64,000 nt of DNA from Odobenus rosmarus divergens (Eukaryota > Chordata > Mammalia > Carnivora > Odobenidae). Position numbers and translations under genes: made by a program. This document shows, piece by piece, positions 1 through 10,659 of the stretch. The number at the start of each line of letters is the position of its first letter. Positions within the stretch are counted from its first letter, which is position 1. The notes under the pieces are model-generated. The model was not told where the DNA came from. It saw nothing but the letters and a program-made list of their open reading frames with translations, and did not search any database. Location of the stretch: positions 1-64,000 of the forward strand of contig NW_004451871.1 of assembly GCF_000321225.1 (NCBI RefSeq). The letters run 5' to 3'.

Positions 1-150
1 ATAAGAAATTTTTTTTTAAAGATTATTTTATTTATTTGACACAGAGAGACACAGCGAGAGAGGGAACACAAGCAGGGGGAGTGGGAGAGGGAGAGGCAGG
101 CTTCCTGCCAAGCACGGAACTGGTGCGGGGAACCTGATGCCTAGGGACAC
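1..150 (-). mobile_element. Can-SINE, minus strand, left-edge copy
   Basis: Read on the minus strand this shows the CT-rich body and the AAATAAATAAAATAATCTTT-type A-tail of a carnivore tRNA-derived SINE. The tRNA-like head is degenerate and ends around 150, so the element is 5' damaged. Its first 105 bases, including 8 bases beyond the A-tail, are an inverted copy of 883-987. Confidence 0.85.
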
Positions 151-311
151 TACAAGTTTGTTACCTTGTTAAACTAAATTCACAGCCTGGGGTTTTCTAG
201 ACGAGTTAATATGTATTTGTGCAACAAATATAGTATACTTATGGTTTACTTTTACCTAGAGGGTGACACTTTAAGGACACAGTATACAAGGTTCAAATTA
301 TTTGTGTTTTT

Positions 312-500
312 TTTTCGTTCAGTAAATATTGATGGAATGCCTACTCTGAATCAGGCACTGTTTCAGCTTTTTGAAATATAGGTGTAAACTAGAAAGACAA
401 GATCCTTTCCCTCATGGATCTTGCCGTATAGTGGGGGGAAAGACAATTAACAAGTAAATATATATTGTCTTATAGTGATAACTTGTATGAGGAAAAATTA
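312..500 (-). repeat. L2 LINE relic
   Basis: The plus strand reads like the reverse complement of an L2 3' end: 'cagtaaatattgatggaatgcctactctgaatcaggcactg', then 'cccctcatggatcttgc' and 'gtggggggaaagacaattaacaagtaaata' equivalents. This is an old, heavily diverged copy. The DNA from 500 to 780 shows nothing I recognise. Confidence 0.6.
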
Positions 501-783
501 AGCCAAGAAAGGTATTAGAGAGTGTCAGAAATAGGTGTAATATTTTGATAGGGTGGAGAGGGCATAATGAGCATCCGACTTCCTGTAGTCATGAATTTCT
601 ATTACCTTCAAGACTTGTGGGCACTTGAGACCTACAGTAGCTCATTGCTGGCAGGAAATAGGGAGTACAGAGCAGTTAGTTCTGCTGTGTGTGACTTCTT
701 AGAAAAAAGACATGAAATAGGTTAGAAAATTAGAATCTCTCCCCTCAGCCATTGAGATGTAACTGAGGAAGAATAAGGATATA

Positions 784-980
784 GAAGCCTGGGTGGCTCA
801 GGTCGTTAAGTGTCTGCCTTTGGCTCAGGTCATGATCCCAGCGCCCTGGGATCGAGCCCCGCATCGGGCTCCCTGTTCCACGGGAAGCCTGACTCTCCCT
901 CTCCCTCTCCCCCTGCTTGTGTTCCCTCTCTCGCTGTGTCTCTCTGTGTCAAATAAATAAAATAATCTTTAAAAAAAAAT
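784..980 (+). mobile_element. Can-SINE, plus strand
   Basis: Complete SINE: tRNA-like head 'cctgggtggctcagg' from about 790, CT-rich body, then an A-tail at 962-979 with the unusual spacing AAATAAAATAATCTTT. It has no clear TSD. The tail variant and the following 'tttcttat' are shared, inverted, with the copy at 1-105. Confidence 0.93.
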
Positions 981-1034
981 TTCTTATAGCATTGTTGTGG
1001 CACTTAACTGAGAGAATATATTTAAAGCATTTAG

Positions 1035-1230
1035 GGGGCGCCTGGGTAGTTCAGTTGTTGAGCGTCTGCCTTCGGCTCAGGTCATGATCCCTGGCTCCTG
1101 GGATCGAGGCCCGCATCAGGTTCCCCACTTGACGGGAAGCCTGCTTCTCTCTCTCCCACTCCCCCTGCTTGTGTTCCCTCTCTCGCTGTCTCTCTCTCAA
1201 ATAAATAAATAAATAAAATCATTAAAAAAA
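1035..1230 (+). mobile_element. Can-SINE, plus strand
   Basis: Full-length element from 'gggcgcctgggtag' to an (AAAT)n/A tail. It is flanked by a 12-bp TSD with one mismatch: 1023-1034 'taaagcatttag' and 1231-1242 'taaagtatttag'. The open reading frame across 1082-1267 on the minus strand is SINE read-through, not a gene. Confidence 0.95.
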
Positions 1231-1439
1231 TAAAGTATTTAGTATCTGGTATGAGGTTATCATTCAATAAAGGGCAAGTATTACAATCACTAGGTGTGGT
1301 ATGAAATAAGAGGAACAGTACACCCTAAGGTTAGAAAATGGGGCCTTTGCGTTTTGCAAGTGCTAGCTGTTAAGAAAACACTAAAACTTCTTTTTGACTA
1401 TACAAAACTAATGCTAATTAAGGTCATTTAAATGAAATG

Positions 1440-1612
1440 TTTGCAATTTTTTACTCATTGTCATCAGTAAGATAATGATTATTCATATTTAATATTCTTA
1501 TCTGTAAAACAGAATTAACTTACTCCTCTCTGAAAGATTAAATAAGATGATATATGGGGATATATCCAGTACAGTGTTCAATATTGTGGGAGATTAATAA
1601 ATGTAGATTAGA
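1440..1612 (+). repeat. MIR SINE relic
   Basis: It resembles the MIR core and 3' part ('tatctgtaaaacagaattaa', 'gattaaataagatgatat', 'cagtgttcaat', 'ttaataaatg') in consensus order. This is an ancient mammal-wide repeat with no function implied. Confidence 0.55.
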
Positions 1613-1773
1613 TGTGACTTAAAAAGGCCTAATATTGTACATTTTATTTGATTACCACACTAAATTATTCACGTATGTTGAGTCTTCATAAATTGTTGCT
1701 CATGATGCACACAGTTTAAAAATGTTACTGCAATTTTGCTTAGGAATAGGTTTATTTAGAAAGAGAAGAGATG

Positions 1774-1971
1774 CGTGGTGCCTGGGTGGCTCAGTCACTA
1801 AGCATCTGCCTTCGGCTCAGGTCATGATCCCAGGGTCCTGGAATCGAGCCCCACATCAGACTCCCCGGTCCGCGGGAAGCCTGTTTCTCCCCCTCCCACT
1901 CTCCCTGCTTGTGTTCCCTCTCTTGTTGTGTCTCTCTCTGTCAAATAAACAAAATCTTAAAAAAAAAAAAA
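1774..1971 (+). mobile_element. Can-SINE, plus strand
   Basis: Complete SINE with a pure A-tail (1959-1972). The flanking TSD is 1758-1773 'agaaagagaagagatg' and 1972-1987, with two mismatches. The 87-codon open frame over it is only SINE sequence. Confidence 0.93.
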
Positions 1972-2228
1972 AGAAAGAGAAATGATGATTGTGATCTTTG
2001 ACGGTCCTATAGTTCTAAGTTACACTGAATAACATTTTCCACAGTATTAAAATACCAATGATGATGTTTGTCTAGGTAACGATTATATTTAAGATTTGAG
2101 GGTATTGGCCATTATCTCCAGGTGAGTTTATTCAAAACATCCAGGATAGCCTTATTAAAAGAAGGTACTGACTTACAAATAGGTCTAATCCATGTGTCTC
2201 TATAAGAGTTCTGGCCTATCACAATCTT

Positions 2229-2429
2229 TTTTTTTTTTAAGATTTATTTATTTATTTGAGAGAGCGAGAATGAGAGAGAGAGAGAGAGTACATGAGAGGG
2301 GGCAGGGTCAGAGGGAGAAGCAGGCTCCTCGCTGAGCAGGGAGCCCGATGCGGGACTCGATCCCGGGACTCCAGGATCATGACCTGAGCTGAAGGCCGTC
2401 GCTTAACCAACTGAGCCACCCAGGCGCCC
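2229..2429 (-). mobile_element. Can-SINE, minus strand
   Basis: Inverted SINE: poly-T at the left, GA-rich middle, and 'ctgagccacccaggcgcc' head at the right. A perfect 17-bp TSD 'tggcctatcacaatctt' lies at 2212-2228 and 2430-2446, so both ends are exact. From 2447 to 2643 there is unique DNA with nothing recognisable. Confidence 0.97.
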
Positions 2430-3557
2430 TGGCCTATCACAATCTTAACAGCCACTTTGGACACGTATTACTTTTAGTTCTATAATATTCTACACATTAT
2501 TTCAGCATCTACCTCTGTTTCTGCAGCTTCTGCCTCCATTTTTGATCACTGAGTTCCAGGTCCTGCTTTAGACTGTCAGTCGCAACTCTGACCCATTTGA
2601 TGCAACCCTTGCCAGACTCAGCTTAAATTTAAAACTCACTTGAGGGATAAGGGAAAAGATGGCAGAGGAGTAGGAGACCCTATTCCAACCGGTCCCTGAA
2701 ATTGAGCTGGATATCTACCAGACCACTCTGAACACCCACGAAATCAGCCTGAGATGTAAGAAGATAGATCTGGATCTCTACAAAGAGACCATCACAGGTG
2801 GTTGGTTTTGGGGTACGAAGCAGGGAGCCGTGATTCCGTGGGCAGATATTGGAGGATAAACGGAAGGGGGAGGGAGCCTAGCCATGGGGATCCTACACCC
2901 CCAGTGAGTGATAGCTTCCCGCGCTGGGGACCGGGCACGGACTTGCAGACTGGTAGCAGCGGGGAAAGGACTTTAGGGCAGCACTCCTGATGGAAACCCA
3001 GAGTGGTGGGGCTGCGTGTGTGAACTGGGGGTGGCTGGCGGTTTTAGAGGCACAAAGGGCAGAGACATACCCAGACATGGAGGCAAAGACTGGGAGTGCT
3101 GCCGAGGGGCGCACAACCCAGGAAGATGCAGTTTATAGCAACACAGACGGAAAGGGAGATAGTGTGGCCTGGAGAGCTCACTGAAGAACAGACTATGATC
3201 TCTCTGCTCTGAGGCAGAGGGTTGGAAATGGTCTCTTCTGCTCTGACTCTCGGAAGAGATGTGGAAAGCTGCCAGAGAACAAAAGCCCCCCCCAAACCGG
3301 TTTCCACTGAGCCCATCCCCCACCACAGGGGGCAGGGCAACTCTGCCCAAACAGGGTTGCCTGAGTAACAGCACGGCAGGCCCCTCCCCCAGGACACAGG
3401 CTGGGAAAACAAGAGGCCAGCAACCCTAAGGTCCCTAGAAAACAGGTGCATCTTGCTTGGGATGTGGTCAATAATTTGGATTCTATGTATTCCCTCAAAC
3501 ACCCCTCCACAGAATGACTAGGAGGAGGAACCCCCAAAATAGGAAAGCTCAGAGACT

Positions 3558-4399
3558 ATGACTTATGCCACAGATTTACAAATGGATTCAGATATAACCA
3601 AGATATCAGAAATAGACTTCAGGGTAGCAGATATGAAGACAATAGCTAGAATGGAGAAATCAATGAATGGCAACATAGAGTCTCTAAGGGCAGAAATGAA
3701 GGCTGAAATGGCAGAATTAAAAATGCTATCAATGAGATCCAATCTAATCTAGATAATCTAACAGTTAGGGTAAGCGAGGCAGAAGAACGAATTAGTGACT
3801 TGAAGATCAATTAATAGCTAAAAAGGGGAAAGAGGAGGCCAGGGAAAAACAACTCAGAATCCATGAAAATAGAATCAGAGAAATAAGTGACACCACGAAA
3901 CGTTCCAATGTCAGAATTATTGGAATCCCTGAGGGGGTGGAGAGAGAGAGAGCACTAGAAGATATATTTGAGCAAATCATAGCTGAGAACTTCCCTGACC
4001 CAGGGAATGAAACAACACTCTTGTCCTAGAGGCAGAGAGGACCCCTCCCAAGATCAAGGAAAACAGGCCAACACCCCAGCATGTAATAGTAAAACTCACA
4101 AATCTTGGAACCAAGGAAACCATCTTAAGGGCTGTTAGGGGGAAGAGATTCCTTACTTACAGAGGGAGGAACATCAGAATAACATCAGACCTAACCACAG
4201 AGACGTGGCAAGCAGAAAGGCCTGGCAAGACATATTCAGGGTATTAAATGAAAAGGACATGCAGCCAAGAATACTTTATCTGGCAAGGCTGTCATTTAGA
4301 ATGGATGGAGAGATACAGAGCTTCCAAGATTGGCAGAAACTGAAAGAATATGTGGCCACTAAGGCAGCCCTGCAAGAAATATTAAGGGGGGTTCTATAA
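3558..4399 (+). pseudogene. L1 ORF1 (RNA-binding chaperone) remnant
   Basis: L1 ORF1p is a trimeric coiled-coil RNA-binding protein that coats L1 RNA. The frame opening at 3558 has 64 codons, including a charged coiled-coil-like stretch (KSMNGNIESLRAEMKAEM). The C-terminal part is recognisable at 4205-4399 by 'WQDIFRVLNEKDMQPRILY' and the terminal 'LQEILRGVL' followed by a stop. The middle is broken by stops and shifts near 3750-4200, so no full protein is possible. Confidence 0.9.
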
Positions 4400-4476
4400 A
4401 AGAAGAAAGACCCCAAGAGTGATATAGAAAAGAAATTTACAGGGACAATCTATAAAACAAAGTCTTCACAGGCAAC

Positions 4477-7400
4477 ATGATGACAATCAATTCATATCTT
4501 TCAATAATCACTCTGAACGTGAACGGCCTACGTGCTCCCATAAAAAGGCACAGGGTTGCAGATTGGATAAAAAGACAAGACCCATCCATATGCTGCCTAC
4601 AAGAGACTCATTTTGAACCTAAAGATACATCCAGACTGAAAGTGAAGGGATGGAGATCCATCTTCCATGCCAATGGACCTCAAAACAAAGCTGGGGTAGC
4701 AAATCTTATATCAGACAAATTAGATTTTTAAACTAAAGACTGTAGTTAGAGACACAGAAGGACAGTATATCATTCTTAAACGGTCTATCCAACCAGAAGA
4801 TCTAACAATTGTAAATATCTACGCCCCCAACATGGGAGCAGCCATCTACATAAGCCAATTGTTAACCAAAATAAAGAGTCATATTGATAACAATACGTTA
4901 ATTGTAGGAGGCCTCAATACTCCACTCTCAGCAATGGACAGATCATCTAAGCAGAAAATCAACAAAGAAACAAGAGCTCTGAATGACGCACTGGACCAGA
5001 TGGACCTCATAGATATATACAGAACGTTCCACCCTAAAACAACAGAATACTCATTCTTCTCGAGTGCACATGGAACTTTCTCCAGAATATACCACATACT
5101 GGGTCACAGATCAGGGCTCAACTGATATCAAAAGATTGAGATTTTTCCTTGCATATTCTCAGAGCATAAGGCTTTAAAACTGGAACTCAATCACAAGAAA
5201 AAATTTCGAAGAAATTCAAACACTTGGAAGCTAAAGATCACTCTGCTCAAGAATGTTTCGGTCAACCAGGAAATCAAAGAAGAACTTAAGCAAATCATGG
5301 AAATCAATGAGAATGAAAACACATCGGTCCCAAACCTATGGGATACTGCAAAGGCAGTCCTAAGGGGGAAATACATAGCCATCCAGGCCTCACTCAAAAA
5401 AAAAAAAAAAAAAAGAAAGAAAGAAAAATCCCGAATTCACCAACTAACTCTACACCTTAAAGAACTAGAGAAGAAACAACAAACGGTGCCTAAGTCACGC
5501 ACTGGAAGATAAACTATTAAGATTAGAGCAGAGAGCAATGAATTAGAAACCAGAAACACGGTGGATTAGATCAATGAAACTAGAAGCTGGTTCCACTGGC
5601 CAGACTTATCCAAAAGAAAAGGGAAAGGACCCAAATTAATAAAATTATGAATGAAAAGCGAGAGATCACAGCTAACACCAAGGAAGTAGAAACAATTCTT
5701 AGAAATTATTATCCTCAAGTATATGCCAATAAACTGAGCAACCTGGATGAAATGGATGCCTTCCTGGAAACCTATAAACTCCCAAGACTGAAATTTCTAG
5801 CTAGAAATTGACAACCTGAATAGGCCAAAAACCAGTAAGGAGATTGAAGCAGTGATCAAAAACCTCCCAAGACACAAGTGTCCAGGGCCTGATGGATTCC
5901 CTGGGGAATTCTACCAAGCATTCAAAGAAGAAATAATACCTATTCTCCTGAAGCTGTTTCAAAAAATAGAAACAGAAGGAAAGCTTCCAGACTCATTCTA
6001 TGAGTCTCTATATTACCTTGATCCCCAAACCAGGCAAAGACCCCATCAAAAAGGAGAATTTCAGACCGATATCCCTGATGAATATGGATTCCAAAATCCT
6101 CAACAAAATCCTAGCTAACAGGATCCAACAATACATTAAAAGGATCATCCACCACGACCAAGTAGGATTTTTCCCTGGGATGCAAGGGTGGTTCAACATT
6201 CGCAACTCAATCAATGTGATAGAGCACATTAATAAGAGGAGGGTGAAGAAGCATATGGTCCTCTCAATTGATGCAGAAAAAGCATTTGACAAAATACAAC
6301 ATCCTTTCCTGTTTAAAACTCTTCAGAGTATAAGGATAGAGGGAACATTCCTCAAATTCAGAAAATCCATCTATGAAAAACCCACAGCGAATATCATCCT
6401 CAATGGGGAAAAGCAGAGAGCTTTCCCTTAAGACAAAGAGCACGTCAAGGATGCCCACTCTTGCCACTATTGTTCAACATAGTACTAGAAGTCCTAGCAA
6501 CGGCAATCAGACAACAAAAAGAAATAAAAGGTATTCAAATTGGCAAAGAAGAAGTCAAACTCTCTCTCTTCTCAGATGACATGATACTTTATGTGGAAAA
6601 TCCAAAAAACTCCACCCCCAAATTACTAGAACTCATCAGCAATTCAGGAATGTGGCAGGATACAAAATCAATGCACAGAAATCAGTTGCTTTCTTATACA
6701 CTCACAATGCAACTGTAGAAAGAGAAATTAGAGACATGATTCCATTTACAATAGCACCAAAAACCGTAAGATACCTCGGAATAAAGCTAACCAGCGAGGT
6801 AAAGGATCTATACTCTAGGGACTACAGAACACTCATGAAAGAAATTGAAGAAGACACAAAAAGATGGAAAAACATTCCATGCTCATGGATCGGAAGAATA
6901 AACATCGTTAAAATGTCTATGCTACCCAGAGCAATCTATACCTTCAATGCCATCCCAATCAAAATTACAATGACATTTTTCAAAGTACTGGAACAAACAA
7001 TCCTAAAATTTGTATGGAATCCGAAAAGACCCCGAATTGCCAAGGAAATGTTGAAAAAGAAAAACAAAGCCGGGGGCATCACGTTGTCCGATTTCAAGCT
7101 TTATTTCAAAGCTGTGATCACCAAGACAGTATGGTACTGGCACAAAAACAGACATATAGACCAATGGAACAGAATAGAGAGCCCAGATATGGACCCTCAC
7201 CTCTGTGGTCAAGTAATCTTCGACAAAGCAGGAAAAAATATGCAATTGAAAAAAGACAGTCTCTTCAATAAACAGTGCCGCGAAAATTGGACAGCCACAT
7301 GCAGAAGAATGAAACTCGACCATTCTCTAACAGCATATACAAGGATAAACTCAAAATGGATGAAAGACCTCAATGTGAGACAGAAATCCATCAAAATCCT

Positions 7401-8330
7401 AGAGGAGAACATAGGCAGTAACCTCTTGGACATCGACCACAGCAACTTCTTTCAAGATACATCTCCAAAGGCTAGTGAAACAAAATAAAAAATGTACTTT
7501 TGCGACTTCATCAAGGTAAAAACCTTCTGCACAGGAAAGGAAACAGTCAACAAAGCCAAAGGGACAACCCAGAGAATGGGAGAAGATATTTGCAAATGTC
7601 TCTACAGACAAAGGGCTGGTAATCAAGATCTATAAAGAACTTCTCAAACTCAACACCCAAAAAACAAATAAGTCAAAAAATGGGCAGAAGACATGAACAG
7701 ATACTTCTCAGAAGAAGACATACAAATGTTTAAAAGACACATGAAAAAATGTTCAGCATCATTAGCTATCAGGGAAATTCAAATGAAAACTACACTGAGA
7801 TACCACCCTATATCAGTTAGAATGGCAAAAATTGATAAGGCGATAAACAACAAATGTTGCAGAGGTTGTGGAGAAAGGGGAACCCTTTTACATTCTTGGT
7901 GGGAATGCAAGTTGTTATAGCCACTTTGGAAAACAGTGTGGAAGTGCCTCAGAAAATAATAAATAGAGCTACCATATGACCCAGCAATTCCACTACTGGG
8001 TATTTACCCCAAAGACACAGATGTAGTGAAAAGAAGGGTCATATGAACCCCAATGTTCCTAAGAGCAATGTCCTCAATAGCCAAACTGTGGAAAGAGCTG
8101 AGATGCTCTTCAACAGATGAATGGATAAAGAGGATGTGGTCCATATATACAATGGAATATAACTCAGCCATAAGAAAGGATGAATACCCAACTTTTACAT
8201 CAGTATGGATGGAACTGGAGGGGATTATGCTAAGTGAAACAACACTTGATCTTAGCCAAAAGGCCGAGAAGTGATATGCTAAGTGAAACAAGCAGAGAAA
8301 GTCAATTATCATATGGTTTCACTTATTTGT
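4477..8330 (+). pseudogene. L1 ORF2 (endonuclease / reverse transcriptase) remnant
   Basis: The start is at 4477, 78 bases after the ORF1 stop as expected for L1. The N-terminal endonuclease is visible as 'SIITLNVNGLRAPIKRH' with 'CCLQETHF', but is stopped at 4731 (LDF*). Reverse-transcriptase blocks follow: 'YYLDPQTRQ' and '[20 protein letters not shown]' near 6000, then '[16 protein letters not shown]' near 6560. The latter has S in place of the usual A of the FADD catalytic motif. The longest open part is 6652-7488 (278 codons, post-RT region), followed by the cysteine-rich end near 7850 ('[18 protein letters not shown]'). Several frameshifts and stops make it dead. Confidence 0.93.
8243..8275 (-). 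pseudogene. RNU2 (fragment): U2 snRNA 5' fragment (nt 1-33), retro-inserted
   Basis: The reverse complement starts 'atcacttctcggccttttgg' and continues through 'ctaagatcaagtg'. This matches nt 1-33 of mammalian U2 snRNA at 32 of 33 positions; the one difference is G4 to A in a CpG. It lies in the 3' part of an L1 ORF2. The L1 words 'atgctaagtgaaacaa' occur on both sides (8227-8242 and 8276-8291), so the fragment is an insertion with a 16-bp TSD. There is no poly(A) and no U2 promoter, so it is not an expressed snRNA gene. Confidence 0.93.
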
Positions 8331-8511
8331 GTAACATAAGGAATAGCATGGAGGACATAAGGAGGAGGAAGGGAAAAATGAATCGGGGAAATTGGAGGGA
8401 GAGATGAACCATGAGATATTATGGACTCTGAGAAACAAACTGAGTGTTTTAGATGGGGGTGGTGGTTCCCATGTGACCCACGTTTAAATATATATTGTAT
8501 ATATTGTATAT

Positions 8512-8830
8512 ATTGCAAATATTTTTTCCAGTCTATGACTTGCTTCTGTTTCTGATGTTATTGAATCCATTAATCATCTTTTACTTTTCTGTTTTAATTC
8601 CTAGAAATATCTTTACTGTTATAGATCAGATTGTATATTATTTATTTATACCTTCTTTGGTGTTTTATAGTTTTAAAGTTTATATTTAGGTCTTAAATTT
8701 ATTTAAAATTTGTTTTGGTATATGAATTAAGATAGGAATTAAAATTGTTTTTTCAAATAATTGTCATAACAGTTTTTCTTGAATAATTTGCCCATCTTTT
8801 CCCCATACATGGATAAGAATACTCCCTTTA
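8512..8830 (-). mobile_element. Old L1 (L1M-type) fragment, minus strand
   Basis: The plus strand resembles antisense late-ORF2 L1: 'gcaaatattttttccagtctatgacttg', 'tttatagttttaaagtttatatttaggtctt', 'tttatttaaaatttgttttggtatatg' in consensus order. It is strongly diverged, so only the general family is claimed. A short TA-rich run (8487-8516) separates it from the L1 before it. Confidence 0.6.
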
Positions 8831-10370
8831 AAATATACTAAGCTGTGCTGCAAGGAATTAAGATGGCATAATATGGGAACCCTAGGCTTGCTTTGTCCCT
8901 CAAACATAGCTAAATCAACATTAAATCATTTTGAGCAACTAGGAAACAAATCTGAGGATTAACAAAACAATCTGCACAATTGGAGGGAGAGAATGAGGGA
9001 GATGCAAGGTTTGGAGATGTGAATTGGGGGAGAAAAACACCATGGAACCACAGAGGGGAGGGAACTCTTTTTGCATAGAAAAGTCAGGGAGAGGGAAAAA
9101 GGGGAGAGGGCAGTGTGTAGGATTTGTGCAAGATATCTTGATGTGCAGATCCAGGGATCGCATGGGAAGAGAATGTTCCCTTTCCTGGAGAACATCTGGA
9201 AGAGGTTATATTGCCTCTCCAAGGACAAAAGACCTACCAGGCGTCACTGAGTGGCTGTTCAATAGCAGAGGACAAGGGCACTTACAGAGGGCAGATAACC
9301 TGGTTGCATCTTTTTGCTGTGCTTCCCCATAGACTCCAGGCACCCATACAGTCATGTGGCTGCTTTTCTGGGACAAAGAGTGCCAGGCACAGCACTGCGA
9401 GGCTCTCCTGCAGGGGAGGAGACTACACCTGTGCCTTGCTGGGCGTTTAAGATTTGGAGTTTTGAATCCCAGCTTCTAGCCAGAGATAAAACACGGGAGA
9501 ACTGTGGTATCAGGTACACCGACAGCCCCGGGCACGAACAGCTTGAGGGCAGGGACCTGACAAAAGCCTGGGGCACAGGAGGGAAGAATGTTAACTTTTC
9601 TGTGAGGGCCTCCTGAACACTGACAGCTATGAGTTCTCCTCCCCAGGGACAAGAGGGATTTGATGCCATCTTTCCTCCCACTGAACACCAGCATGGTGGG
9701 ACTTCAGAAAGAAACACAGCACCTCCAGTGGATTCTGGAGTTGCCTACACCAAACCCCACACCCCTGTGCCCAGCAGGAGCATCTTTACTAGGGCAAGTC
9801 TGATTGTGAGCCACCACAGCTGTCCTCTCCCATAGAAGCACAACACAGGCCCCCTGCATGTACCAACTCTACAGATCATAGAGTGCTCCAAAGCATCAGT
9901 TTCTGTTCTGGTGGAAATAGGATGAAGCTTACTGTTTTATTTTTTGTGTTTTTTTGTAGTTTTAAATTTATTTTTGCATTTTTTGGGGAGAGAATCAGAC
10001 TTACAGGTTTTTGTGATTTGTTGGTTGGTTTGTTTCCTTTTCTTGTTTTTAGGATTGGGTTTTTTTTTTCCTTCTTTCTTTCTTTTACTTTGGAATTGGC
10101 TTAAAGTTTTTTATTTGTTTGCTTTTTTGTTTCTTTTCAGTTTCTCCATTCTTGGATCAGGTTTTTTTTTTTTTTCTAGTCATGCTTATCTTAAACAAAT
10201 TAAAGCACACCTACTTAAAGGTCAAACACTCACCACTGTGAGCAAGGAAAACTCTGCAGAGAACTGACCTGTAGGAAAGAGCAACCAAAACACAACAGCA
10301 GAGTACACACAGCATACACCAGGAACACTTCCTGAAGCACCAAGTCCTGGACAGTGTATAACTCTTTCTT

Positions 10371-10571
10371 TTTTTTTTTAGGATTTTATTTATTTATTAT
10401 TTATTTGTCAGAGAGAGAGTGAGAGCACAAGTGGGTGGGGGGCAGGAGGCAGAGGGAGAAGCAGTCTCCCCACTGAGCAAGGAGCCTGATGTGAGACTCT
10501 GCCCCAGAACCCTGGATCATGACCTGAGCTGAAAGCAGATGCTTAACTGACTGAGCCATCCAAGCACCCCT
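10371..10571 (-). mobile_element. Can-SINE in L1 ORF1 leader, minus strand
   Basis: Inverted SINE in the 5' UTR of the full-length L1, with T-rich left end, GA-rich body and 'ctgagccatccaagcaccc' head. The TSD is only approximate ('aactctttctt' on the left, 'gaccccttctt' on the right), consistent with an older insertion. Confidence 0.9.
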
Positions 10572-10659
10572 CTAAGACCCCTTCTTAATATAGTATTACT
10601 TTCAGGAGCAGGAAACATAATAAACTTTCATAACATGCAAAAGATAGAAACCTAGACAT

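Larger units (their letters stand above)
2644..8482 (+). mobile_element. LINE-1, carnivore type, 5' complete and 3' truncated
   Basis: It begins with the usual start of a carnivore L1 5' UTR ('gggaaaagatggcagaggag') and runs through 5' UTR (2644-3557), ORF1 remnant (3558-4399), inter-ORF spacer and ORF2 remnant (4477 to about 8330) into the 3' UTR. It stops around 8482, before the distal 3' UTR and A-tail. Retrotransposition normally truncates the 5' end, so the 3' loss must be a later deletion or breakpoint. No TSD was found. An (A)17-type expansion interrupts ORF2 at 5396-5415. A U2 snRNA fragment sits at 8243-8275. Confidence 0.95.

Noticed and set aside
3044..3502. Possible antisense L1 transcript protein
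   Set aside because: The frame is not seen in the other L1 5' UTRs of this window, so there is no sign of conservation.
2973..3537. Overlapping minus-strand frames of 114-152 codons
   Set aside because: They are antisense to the GC-richer L1 5' UTR, which is relatively stop-poor; no family resemblance.
6652..7488. 278-codon open frame as a possible gene
   Set aside because: It is the post-RT part of L1 ORF2 and continues the broken upstream ORF2.
8243..8275. Functional U2 snRNA gene
   Set aside because: Only 33 of about 190 nt, without snRNA promoter elements or Sm site.
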